Source of the DNA: JBEVNX01 sp040507895
GTDB taxonomy: Bacteria > Desulfobacterota > Binatia > JACPRU01
Assembly: GCA_040507895.1 (NCBI GenBank)
Contig: JBEVNX010000034.1
Coordinates: 1 to 12,624 of the forward strand
DNA length: 12,624 nucleotides
Direction: 5' to 3'
Under the pieces are notes generated by a model. That model saw nothing but the letters and a program-made list of their open reading frames with translations, searched no databases and had not been told where the DNA came from. Positions 1 through 7,711 of this stretch are shown here, piece by piece. Numbering within the stretch: position 1 is the first letter of the stretch; every line of letters begins with the position of its first letter. A program made the position numbers and the translations under genes.

Positions 1-1992
1 CGCAACGTCACCGAGATCGTGCTCGGCAAGTCGCTGCGTCCGTGGTGGAAGAACCTCCTCTCACGATCTCCGATCACGGAGGTGATCCGACAGTGCGGCG
101 ACATCGAGGTGCGCGTCATCAGCACGACGCAAGGACTGAAGGGCCTTCTGCCGAGCCGGCAGCCTCTGCTGCGCCCGGGATCTCCGCTCCACTATCTCGC
201 CGCGGCGATCTTCGTCGGCGCCGCGGGCCTCACCGCCAAGCTCCTGCAGTGGGCCGTCGAGCTGCCCGACCCGTCGATGCTGTTCCTCACGGCGGTGCTC
301 TTCACCGCGGTCGTCGGCGGCCTCCTCCCCTCGATCGTCGCTTCGGTGCTGGGTCTGCTGGTCTACGACTTCTTCTTCGTGCAACCGGTCTACACGTTCA
401 CGGCGACCAAGCCGCAGGACGTCGTCTCGCTGATCGTCTACCTGATCGTCGGCATCCTGACGAGCCAGCTGACCGCGCGGATCCGGGACCAGGCCGAGGC
501 GGCGCGGAGCCGCGAGAAGCGCACTAATGCGCTTTACGAGTTTAGCCGACAGATCGCCGGCGCGGTGGGGCTCGACGACCTGAACCCCGTGGTCGTGCAA
601 CAGGTGGCGGAGCTCTTCGCTGCCGAGGTCGTGCTCCTCGGCACGGACGCCGATCGGCTGGTGCTGCGCGGCGGTCACCCTCCCTCCGTTTCGCTCGGCG
701 ATGCCGAGATGGCCGCCGCCACGTGGGTCTGGCGGCACGACGAGGAGGCGGGCCCGGGCACCGAGACCCTGCCAGGAGGAGAATGGCTCTACGTGCCGCT
801 CGCCACCGCGCGCGGCGTGGTCGGCGTGCTCGGCGTGCGGACTCCCAAATCGCGCGGCGTGCTGTCGATCGAACAGCGGGACCTCTTGCAGGCCGTCGCG
901 CGCCAGGCCGCCGTCGCCATCGAGCGCTGCCGCATTGACGTCGTCCTCGAGGAGAAGGCGAAGACCGAGCAGATCATGGAGGCGAGCGAGGACGGCATCA
1001 TCGTGCTCGACCCCGCGGGCGTCGTCATCCACGCGAACGAAGTCGCTTGCGCAATCCTGGAGACGGAACGCTCCGACGTGGTGGGCCGGCGCTTCGAAGC
1101 TCTCGAGGCGCGACACACGCACTACCTTCGCCTGCGCGAGACGGTGCGGGACTTTCTCGAGCATCCCAAGCAGGACCGCGAGCGATTGGAGATCTCCCTC
1201 TTCCTGCGCGGCCGCGATCACTCCTACGTGCTTCGGCCAACCCCCTTCCACACGCGCGACGGCTCACCTGCCGGTCTGATCCTCGCTCTCCAGGATGTGA
1301 CCTACCTCCGCGACCAGGAGCGGCGGCGGGAAAATCTTGTGGCGACGCTGTCGCACGAGCTGGGTACGCCGCTCACCTCGATGCGCATGGCGGTCGAGAT
1401 GCTGAAGCAGCGCGCCGACAAGCTCGATCCCGAGGTTCGACAGTTCATCGACATCGCCCACGACGACGTCCAGCGGCTCGCCGATGTCTCGCAGCGCTTC
1501 CTCGATCTCGCCCGCTCGCGCGCCATGACGATCGCGGTGGAGCGAAGACCGGTCGATCTCTCGAAGGTGATCGCCCGCGTCGCGAAGCTCTTTACGATTC
1601 AGGCGGGCGAGAGGGGCATCGCGCTGGAAACCTCGGGAGAGAGCGCGGGCACGATCGCCGGCGACGAGACCAAGCTCACCTGGGCGCTCTCCAACCTGAT
1701 TGCCAACGCGATTCGCTACACCCCCCACGGAGGACGGGTTCGGGTCGCGACCGAGTCGAAGGACGGCGCGGTCCTGGTCTCGGTGGCGGATACGGGGCCG
1801 GGAATTCCCGCCGAGCAACAGGAAAGGATCTTCGACCGCTTCGCGCAAGGAACCGGTGGCGGCGAAGCGGGCGCCGCGGGCCTCGGCTTGGCGATCGTGC
1901 GCGACGTGGTGCAAGCCCATGGCGGGCGGATTCATCTCGACAGCGCGGTCGGCAAGGGTACCCGCTTCACCCTCGAGCTGCCGAGAGCCTGA
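1..1992 (+). CDS. kdpD: KdpD-like potassium-sensor histidine kinase, 5' end outside window
   Basis: Membrane sensor kinase of the Kdp potassium-uptake system type; it autophosphorylates on histidine and passes phosphate to a response regulator. The reading frame is already open at base 1 (starts RNVTEIVLGKS), which matches the end of the KdpD Usp-like domain, so the cytosolic KdpD sensor domain lies outside. In the 663 visible residues: Usp remnant 1-45; DUF4118 with about four membrane segments at 63-160; GAF 175-310; PAS about 320-440; HisKA with the phospho-acceptor H452 in LSHELGTP; ATPase domain with N-box NLIANAIRYTP (about 565), G1 DTGPGIP (about 597) and G2 GLGLAI (about 627). The H-box has Gly where Arg is usual (SHELRTP). 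The PAS domain between GAF and HisKA is absent from the E. coli-type protein. The stop is 2 nt before the next gene, so the two are probably coupled. Kinase identity is certain; the KdpD class rests on Usp plus DUF4118. Confidence 0.93.
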   Translation, partial: RNVTEIVLGKSLRPWWKNLLSRSPITEVIRQCGDIEVRVISTTQGLKGLLPSRQPLLRPGSPLHYLAAAIFVGAAGLTAKLLQWAVELPDPSMLFLTAVLFTAVVGGLLPSIVASVLGLLVYDFFFVQPVYTFTATKPQDVVSLIVYLIVGILTSQLTARIRDQAEAARSREKRTNALYEFSRQIAGAVGLDDLNPVVVQQVAELFAAEVVLLGTDADRLVLRGGHPPSVSLGDAEMAAATWVWRHDEEAGPGTETLPGGEWLYVPLATARGVVGVLGVRTPKSRGVLSIEQRDLLQAVARQAAVAIERCRIDVVLEEKAKTEQIMEASEDGIIVLDPAGVVIHANEVACAILETERSDVVGRRFEALEARHTHYLRLRETVRDFLEHPKQDRERLEISLFLRGRDHSYVLRPTPFHTRDGSPAGLILALQDVTYLRDQERRRENLVATLSHELGTPLTSMRMAVEMLKQRADKLDPEVRQFIDIAHDDVQRLADVSQRFLDLARSRAMTIAVERRPVDLSKVIARVAKLFTIQAGERGIALETSGESAGTIAGDETKLTWALSNLIANAIRYTPHGGRVRVATESKDGAVLVSVADTGPGIPAEQQERIFDRFAQGTGGGEAGAAGLGLAIVRDVVQAHGGRIHLDSAVGKGTRFTLELPRA

Positions 1993-1994
1993 CG

Positions 1995-3329
<1,335 letters not shown>

Positions 3330-3406
3330 GATCGGCCGACGCGCTCAGGACCCTGCAGTCGCCGCTCGAGACGGTTGAGCAGGTCTTCCCGCAGTCCGGC
3401 CCGCTG

Positions 3407-3429
3407 GCGTTGCCGCGACGCGGCATCGC
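3407..3429. promoter_or_regulatory. Palindrome upstream of the sigma-54 promoter, candidate activator (enhancer) site
   Basis: The core TGCCGCG-A-CGCGGCA (3411-3425) is a perfect inverted repeat around a single A. It extends by three more pairs on each side after one T-T mismatch, giving a 23 bp near-palindrome. Its centre (3418) is about 120 bp before the predicted start of transcription of the sigma-54 promoter at 3514-3528, a usual distance for an NtrC-family binding site. Assigning it to the adjacent regulator is inference; a GC-rich palindrome could also arise by chance or form an RNA hairpin. Confidence 0.45.
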
Positions 3430-3513
3430 ATTCTGCACGATCGAAGCTCCTTCAATCTGCACGGCGGGGCACGGCGCACGTCGTCAGAACGGAGATTTCG
3501 CGCCTGCGAGAGA

Positions 3514-3528
3514 TGGCACGGGACCTGC
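3514..3528 (+). promoter_or_regulatory. Sigma-54 (-24/-12) promoter for the universal stress protein gene
   Basis: The sequence TGGCACGGGACCTGC matches the consensus TGGCACG-N4-TTGC with one mismatch (C for the first T of TTGC). The invariant GG (3515-3516) and GC (3527-3528) are separated by exactly 10 bp. With C3528 as -12, transcription would begin near 3540, 44 bases before the chosen start codon at 3584. It lies just downstream of a sigma-54 activator gene and about 100 bp past a palindrome, which raises its credibility. No other site this good was noticed in the window. Confidence 0.65.
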
Positions 3529-3583
3529 GTTCTCGATCGGCATGTCGGTAGCGTCCACCCATGGGCGAGCCGCGGGCCATGCG

Positions 3584-4156
3584 ATGGCGCCGATCGCGCT
3601 GGCCGGCCGAAGGGGGGCTCCATCCCCGGGCGTCATCCTCGTTCCGGTACGCTATTCGGCCTCCTGCCGGGCGGCACTGCGGCTGGCCGCGGGGCTGGCA
3701 ACCCGGCTTCGCGCCACGCTCGTCGTCTTGCGGATCCTGCCGATGGAGACCTACGCGTTGGGCTGGTACCCGGCCGGCGAGCACGGCAATCGCGTGGTAC
3801 GCGAGACCGCTCGCCTCGAGGCGTTCATCGACGAGGCGCTCGCCGGCGCGGCCACCGCACTGCGCTACGAGCTGGCGATCGGCTTCGCCGTGACCCCGCA
3901 CCGCCACGTCGCCGCGATCGCCGCCGACCGCCGTGCCGATCTGATCGTGGTCGGTGACGATCGCAGCCGGCTCGCGTGCGCCCTCGGTCTCGGCTTCGCG
4001 CAGCGGTTACGCTCGCGCGCCCCCTGCCCTGTGATCAGCCTACGCGTCGGCGCACGCTCGTCGCTCCTCGAGCCGCCCCCGTCAATGGGGGAGCGGCCGG
4101 CATTCGCTCCTGGTCGGTTCGCTCTGCTCGCAGCGAATCGAGTTCGTCATTCCTGA
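3584..4156 (+). CDS. Universal stress protein (UspA family)
   Basis: Small cytosolic alpha/beta protein of the Usp family, often nucleotide-binding and induced under stress. The family shows in the first strand (VILVPVRYSASCRAALRLA), the ADLIVVGDD strand before the nucleotide loop, and the closing RAPCPVISLRV strand. The nucleotide loop is degenerate: GDDRS replaces the usual G-x2-G and GF replaces the final G-S/T, so ATP binding may be lost. The frame is open from 3314, but the sigma-54 promoter at 3514-3528 lies inside that stretch. An ATG at 3542 would be almost leaderless, so ATG 3584 (190 aa) is preferred although no clear ribosome site precedes it. About 38 residues follow the normal family end and run antisense over the next gene, perhaps through loss of the original stop. 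The stress gene next to the Kdp-type pair suggests joint regulation. Confidence 0.8.
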   Translation: MAPIALAGRRGAPSPGVILVPVRYSASCRAALRLAAGLATRLRATLVVLRILPMETYALGWYPAGEHGNRVVRETARLEAFIDEALAGAATALRYELAIGFAVTPHRHVAAIAADRRADLIVVGDDRSRLACALGLGFAQRLRSRAPCPVISLRVGARSSLLEPPPSMGERPAFAPGRFALLAANRVRHS

Positions 4157-4372
4157 CGTGAGCAGCGCGCAGGCGTTGTTGACCGCGGCCCGCAGCGCCT
4201 CCTCTCGCGCCGCCGCGCTCGCCGTGCGGCAGCTCTCGCGTTCTTCGAAGCGCATGCAGACTTCGCATTCCACCGAGCTCACCTGAAAGCTCGAGTAGAC
4301 GACGAAGGCAGCCACGGGCACGAGAATCGCAAGCGTCGCCGTCAGGTTCCGCCACGAACGGGGGCGAGCCAT
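4082..4372 (-). CDS. Small membrane-anchored protein with conserved cysteines, unknown function
   Basis: A 96-residue protein of unknown function. A short basic N-terminus (MARPRSWRN) is followed by one hydrophobic segment at about 9-29 and a polar domain with five cysteines, including the closely spaced ECEVC, then ESC, NAC and IRC. The segment ECEVCMRFEERESCRTA and the ending GMTNSIRC resemble a recurrent family of short hypothetical proteins that I recall from deltaproteobacterial genomes, which supports a real gene over an antisense shadow. The likely layout is an N-terminal anchor with the cysteine domain in the periplasm (inference). ATG 4372 is chosen because upstream residues look non-coding. 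The last 75 bp overlap the 3' end of the stress protein gene on the other strand. It is divergent from the protease gene at 4450, with an inverted repeat between them. Confidence 0.72.
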   Translation of the reverse strand: MARPRSWRNLTATLAILVPVAAFVVYSSFQVSSVECEVCMRFEERESCRTASAAAREEALRAAVNNACALLTSGMTNSIRCEQSEPTRSECRPLPH

Positions 4373-4380
4373 CGCGATGT

Positions 4381-4408
4381 TTTGACGTCGGACCGAGGCG
4401 GCGTCAAA
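4381..4408. promoter_or_regulatory. Inverted repeat in the divergent intergenic region
   Basis: The arms TTTGACGTCG (4381-4390) and CGGCGTCAAA (4399-4408) are complementary at 9 of 10 positions around an 8-nt centre. It lies between the divergent starts at 4372 (-) and 4450 (+), where a shared operator would be expected. A role as operator is inference; no known regulator motif was recognised. Confidence 0.35.
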
Positions 4409-4449
4409 CGGCCTTCCCGGGTGGCGAGAACCTCTATACAACCGGCGCG

Positions 4450-5286
4450 GTGGGCATCAGCGACCTCTTCTGGATCTTCTTCATCTTCTCGGCGCTCCAG
4501 CCGATGCTGCGCCAGAAGTTCCTCAACGCCGCCCGCCAGCGGCAGATCGCCAAGATCGAGCGCGCGCGCGGCTCGCGCGTCATCCTCGTCATCCACCGGC
4601 AAGAGACGATGAGCTTTCTCGGCTTCCCGGTTCTTCGCTACATCGACATCAACGATTCCGAGGAGATCCTGCGCGCGATTCACATGACGGATCCGCGCGT
4701 CGCGGTCGACCTCGTGCTACACACGCCGGGCGGCCTGGTGCTCGCGGCGCTGCAGATCGCACGAGCGATCCACAAGCGGCCGGGGAAGGTGACGGTGTTC
4801 GTGCCGCACTACGCGATGTCGGGCGGCACATTGATCGCGCTCGCCGCCGACGAGATCGTGATGAGCGAGCACGCGATGCTCGGCCCCGTAGATCCGCAGC
4901 TCGGCCAGTACCCGGCGGCGTCGATCCTGCAGGCGGTGGCCCGCAAACCGATCCAAGACGTGGACGACGCCACGCTCATCCTCGCCGACCAGGCCGAGAA
5001 AGCGACGGCGCAGCTTCGAGGGGCGGTGCGCGAGTTCCTCGCCGACGATCTCCCACCGGACAAGTGCGAAGAGCTCGCCGGGCTTCTGACCGGTGGAACT
5101 TGGACCCACGACTACGGCATCACGTTCGAAGCGGCCAAGGCTTTCGGCCTGAACGTGCGCACCGACATTCCCGCCGACGTGCTCCAGCTCATGAGCCTGT
5201 TCCCGCAGCCGAAGCGCCAGGGCGTCGAGTACCTGCCGGTGCCGTACCGCTACAAGGAGCCGGTGCCCCCGGGCGGCAGATCCTAA
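4450..5286 (+). CDS. SDH-family Clp-fold serine protease, membrane-anchored
   Basis: A 278-residue protein of the serine dehydrogenase proteinase (SDH_sah) family, related in fold to ClpP and SppA; members are proposed membrane-associated serine proteases. Residues about 4-20 (SDLFWIFFIFSALQPML) form an N-terminal membrane segment. The Clp-fold core has HTPGG at 91-95 (oxyanion-type loop) and the catalytic Ser124 in HYAMSGGTLIALAADEI, then MSEHAMLGPVDPQLGQ at 138-153, which supplies candidate His and Asp residues. Length and motif order fit the family. The start is a GTG at 4450 without a strong ribosome site; no in-frame alternative fits better because the membrane segment begins at once. 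The stop overlaps the ATG of the following broken gene by 1 nt (TAATG), a sign of former translational coupling. Confidence 0.9.
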   Translation: MGISDLFWIFFIFSALQPMLRQKFLNAARQRQIAKIERARGSRVILVIHRQETMSFLGFPVLRYIDINDSEEILRAIHMTDPRVAVDLVLHTPGGLVLAALQIARAIHKRPGKVTVFVPHYAMSGGTLIALAADEIVMSEHAMLGPVDPQLGQYPAASILQAVARKPIQDVDDATLILADQAEKATAQLRGAVREFLADDLPPDKCEELAGLLTGGTWTHDYGITFEAAKAFGLNVRTDIPADVLQLMSLFPQPKRQGVEYLPVPYRYKEPVPPGGRS

Positions 5287-5640
5287 TGGCGATCGCCGCC
5301 GGCCGCAGAGACCTCGTCATTATCGGCGCCGGCATACAGGAGGCCTACAAATCCAAACGGCCTCGACGGTCGGGACGTACCGAAAGCCCTGCCGGCGCGC
5401 GGCCAAATTGGTCGCGAGCCAGCTCCCACATGGTGCGCTGCGGGGAGATCCACGACAGCTCGAGCGCGGGGTGGCGGAACGCTGTGAGATGTACGCCGCG
5501 CACTACCTCCACGTCTACCAGGTCGAGCTCATGTTGGGGCGGGCACGCTTCGTCGACCCGCGCGCCATCGAGGCCGAGCGGGCGCGCGCGCATCGAAGCC
5601 GACACGTTCATCGTCGGCCACCGGCGCCCGGCCGCGCGGG
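5286..5640 (+). pseudogene. Remnant of a FAD/NAD(P) disulfide-reductase family gene (SthA or mercuric reductase-like)
   Basis: A decayed N-terminal half of a flavoprotein oxidoreductase. Starting from the ATG at 5286, RRDLVIIGAG resembles the first FAD-binding strand and glycine loop. A second frame carries VYQVELMLGRARFVDPRAIE (about 5516-5578), typical of soluble transhydrogenase and mercuric reductase proteins. The frame then changes and IEADTFIV follows at 5592-5615; removing one G at 5616-5617 restores IVATGARPA, the family's ATG motif. The NAD and dimerisation domains are absent and the antisense ankyrin gene begins at once, so at least two frameshifts and a large 3' deletion have occurred. 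The region from about 5335 to 5450 gives no clear match in any frame. Its place in the TAATG overlap with the protease gene suggests the two once formed an operon. SthA is my first guess, not certain. Confidence 0.6.
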
Positions 5641-5654
5641 CTGCCTGGCGTGGC

Positions 5655-6338
5655 TCACGATCCGCGGAGCAGCTGCTCGACGTCCGCGTGATGCCCCTTC
5701 TTGGCAAGGCTCGCGGCGGTGTTGCCGTCGTGGTCGCGCGAGTCGCGGCGCGCTCCGTTGGCGAGCAACACGGCGACGACATCCGCGTGCCCGTTGGCCG
5801 CGGCGAGCATCAGGGCGGTGCGACCGCCTTCGTCGCGAGCATCGATCACCGCCCCGTGACGGATTAGCATCTTCACCGCGTCGGCGTGCCCTGCCGCCGC
5901 GGCCCCCATGAGCGGCGTCACGCCGGCGCGGGTGACCGCGGTCGTGTCGGCACCGCGCACGATCAGCTCCTCGGCGGTCGACACGTTGCCGCGCGATGAG
6001 GCGAGGATGAGCGGCGTGACGGCTTGGTCGGTCTTCGCGTTCGGATTGGCCCCGTGCGCGAGCAGGGTCGCCACCACGGGGTCGTGGCCGTCTTCCGCGG
6101 CGATCATCAACAGCGTGAAGCCCTCCGGTGTGAGCTGATCGGCCTCCCCCCCCGCCGTGAGCAAACGCTCCACTGCGTCGGCCTCGCCGAAGCCGACAGC
6201 ATCGAGCAGCGCTTCGCGCGGATCCCCGGGCGGCTCGACGTCCGGGCTCGAGTTGCTGCGAGCGACGGTGGCACACGAGCTCGCGAGGCCAGCGACCAGC
6301 GCGATCGCAACCGAGCTGACCCAACTGTGAAAACGCAT
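5655..6338 (-). CDS. Ankyrin-repeat lipoprotein
   Basis: A 227-residue exported ankyrin-repeat protein. The N-terminus (MRFHSWVSSVAIALVAGLASSC) is a signal peptide ending in a lipobox-like ASSC with C22 as probable lipid site; the -3 residue is Ala instead of the usual Leu/Val, a small deviation. After a short linker come about six ankyrin units at 40-66, 70-101, 103-133, 137-167, 170-200 and 203-224, with good TPLMxAAxxGHxxxVxxLL signatures in the central ones. Such proteins act in protein-protein contacts; the partner is unknown. Residue +2 after the cysteine is Ala, which favours the outer membrane over the inner (inference). The gene lies 42 nt downstream of the rhodanese frame on the same strand and could share its transcript. 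No strong ribosome site precedes the ATG. Confidence 0.88.
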   Translation of the reverse strand: MRFHSWVSSVAIALVAGLASSCATVARSNSSPDVEPPGDPREALLDAVGFGEADAVERLLTAGGEADQLTPEGFTLLMIAAEDGHDPVVATLLAHGANPNAKTDQAVTPLILASSRGNVSTAEELIVRGADTTAVTRAGVTPLMGAAAAGHADAVKMLIRHGAVIDARDEGGRTALMLAAANGHADVVAVLLANGARRDSRDHDGNTAASLAKKGHHADVEQLLRGS

Positions 6339-6380
6339 GAGGTTTGGATAGCACGTCTTCGAGCGCCGCGCCGCTCGGGA

Positions 6381-6734
6381 TCATCGGACCGGTCGGCGGG
6401 GCCAGCCCGGGAGATCGCGCACTACGGGGAACCCCTCCCCGAGCCAGCGCTCCATTCCACCTTCGAGCACTCGCACCTCGCGAAAGCCGGCCCTCCGGAG
6501 TATCTCCGCCGCACGGGCGGAGCGCTTCTCCGCCCGTCAGATCCGGACCAGAAGATGCGTGCACCACCGTTCAAGGTCGTCGAGTCGATGGGCGAGCTCC
6601 TCGATCGGGATGTTGACGACCGCTTCGAGGTGATCGAGCGGCCCGTGGACCTCCGCGGCGGTCCGAACGTCGAGAACCACGGGAGGGTCAGATTGCGAAA
6701 GCCGCTCGCGCAACTCCTCCGGCGAAATGGTGAT
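6381..6734 (-). pseudogene. Single-domain rhodanese with in-frame TGA at the catalytic cysteine: broken gene or selenoprotein candidate
   Basis: A rhodanese (sulfurtransferase) domain reads in one frame without indels. It begins ISPEELRERL, then VVLDVRTAAEV, VVNIPIEELAHRLDDLERW and LLVRI, then a TGA (6539-6537), then RAEKRSARAAEILRRAGF, VRVLEGGMERWLGEGFPVV and a TGA stop at 6381-6383. The usual active site is C-R-x-x-x-R-S; here the TGA takes exactly the Cys position and the rest of the loop is intact. About 65 residues precede it and 51 follow, a normal size for the family. No ATG or GTG start is present upstream in frame up to the stop near 6987; only a TTG at 6711-6713 with GGAGGAG directly against it. 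The missing start and the decayed neighbours favour a pseudogene. The exact Cys-to-TGA position and the hairpin downstream leave selenocysteine open. Confidence 0.7.
6504..6522 (-). other. SECIS-like hairpin downstream of the rhodanese TGA
   Basis: On the coding (-) strand, 15 to 33 nt after the TGA, CTCCGCC (6522-6516) pairs perfectly with GGCGGAG (6510-6504) around the loop CGTGC. The loop starts 22 nt after the TGA and has G at its second position. This fits the general description of bacterial SECIS elements: apical loop about 16-37 nt downstream, short stem, and a G early in the loop. A competing 9-bp hairpin, CGGGCGGAG with CTCCGCCCG around AAGCG, starts directly after the TGA and would exclude this one. 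GC-rich sequence makes such hairpins common, so this is suggestive only. Confidence 0.3.
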
Positions 6735-7016
6735 CCCGGTACGGGGCAGCGCGGCGATCTCGTCGTCGCGGTCGCGTCGCCGTCCGAGCTCGGGGCGATC
6801 GTCGGCTGGGGCGTGTGCCCGGGAACGCGGAGAGGCCCGCGCTTCCCCGGAACGGCAAGAGCAGGAGGCGGCCGAGGCGAAGCGGCCCCGGGTACTCCGA
6901 CAGCCCGATCTACAATCGGAGCTGTCCGAGCGCAGGCTCGGGACGGTACGTTCCGCACAAGCGGTCCCACCAGGAAAACGAGAAGCCTAAGTTGGAGTTG
7001 GTTTCCACGCGCGTGA

Positions 7017-7662
7017 GCGAAGGCACGCCGGGGCGGATTCGTCCGCGTAGCGGCCAGCATCACGCCGGGCGTAAGCCTCCTCCCCGACCTGATCGCGCGT
7101 TACTGCCGATTCAAGCCGGACGTCCTCGTCATGCTCACGGTGACGAACAGGAGGACGTCGAAGAAAAGATCCGGCGCGCCGATGTCGATCTCGGTGTCGT
7201 CGGTGGAAGGCTCGCGTCCGGCGATCTCCGGATGGAGGCGTGCCGGCAGGACGAGCTCGTCCTCGTCGTCTCACCGACGCATCGCTTTGCCCGTCTCCGC
7301 CACGTCGCGCCCTCGGCGCTCGCGAGCGAGCTGCTCTTGTCGCGAGAGCACGGCTCGGCGACCCGGACGACGTACGAGGCGGTGTTCCTCGCCGCCGGCT
7401 TGCCCTTGCCGCGAAGCCACGTAGTGGGCGACGCCGAGGCGATCAAGCGGGCCGTCGGCGCCGGGATGGGCATCTCGCTGCTCTCGCGCTTCTCGGTGTC
7501 CGAGGAAGTGAAGGCCGGGCGCCTTGCCGCACTGCGCCTCGAGGGTTTAGCTCTGCTCCGCCCGCTCCATCTCCTGCTCCCGCCGCGCGAACGAGCTCCG
7601 CTGCGGTGTCCGACTTCGTGCAATTCCTGCGTGCCACGAGACAGCCGCGCCGCCGGGGCTAG
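7017..7662 (+). pseudogene. Remnant of a LysR-type transcriptional regulator (ligand-binding part only)
   Basis: The C-terminal ligand-binding domain of a LysR-family regulator, spread over three frames. In frame 7041, VRVAASITPGVSLLPDLIAR is the usual first strand after the linker. At about 7142-7152 the frame shifts, and EDVEEKIRRADVDLGVVGG then DELVLVVSPTHRFA, ALASELLLSREHGSATR and GMGISLLSRFSV continue in order. Near 7595 it shifts again to AVSDFVQFLRATRQ with a TAG at 7660-7662. The helix-turn-helix of about 60 residues is missing: a TGA at 7014-7016 closes the frame, and the 280 bases before it (6735-7016) hold nothing recognisable on either strand. With no DNA-binding domain and two indels the gene is dead. 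It was probably divergent from the rhodanese, a normal arrangement for a LysR regulator and its target. Confidence 0.78.
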
Positions 7663-7663
7663 G

Positions 7664-7677
7664 AGCGATCGGTCGCT
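7664..7677. terminator. Weak hairpin between convergent gene ends
   Basis: AGCGA-TCGG-TCGCT forms a 5-bp stem with a 4-nt loop just after the LysR remnant stop and before the end of the convergent isomerase gene. There is no T tract, so intrinsic termination is doubtful. Confidence 0.2.
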
Positions 7678-7711
7678 TCTCGCCCGGCGAATCGTACGCG
7701 CGCGCCCAACG

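Noticed and set aside
61..1251. Long - strand ORF (396 aa) opposite the kinase gene
   Set aside because: Composition is His/Arg/Asp-rich without domains, and it lies antisense to clear kinase motifs; a GC-skew shadow.
1047..1994. N-terminal extension of the response regulator frame
   Set aside because: The 316 extra residues are Arg/Ser/Ala-rich and overlap the kinase gene; the receiver domain starts cleanly at the ATG at 1995.
6270..6290. Second sigma-54-like site (GTGGCACACGAGCTCGC)
   Set aside because: The -12 GC is one base out of register and it lies inside the ankyrin lipoprotein coding region.
6523..6536. Hairpin arm directly after the rhodanese TGA (9-bp stem, loop AAGCG) as the SECIS
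   Set aside because: The loop would start only 10 nt after the TGA, closer than known bacterial elements; the second hairpin fits better.
6422..7063. 213-aa - strand ORF over the rhodanese
   Set aside because: It is in a different frame from the rhodanese domain and is Arg/Ser/Pro-rich; the rhodanese motifs are in the neighbouring frame.
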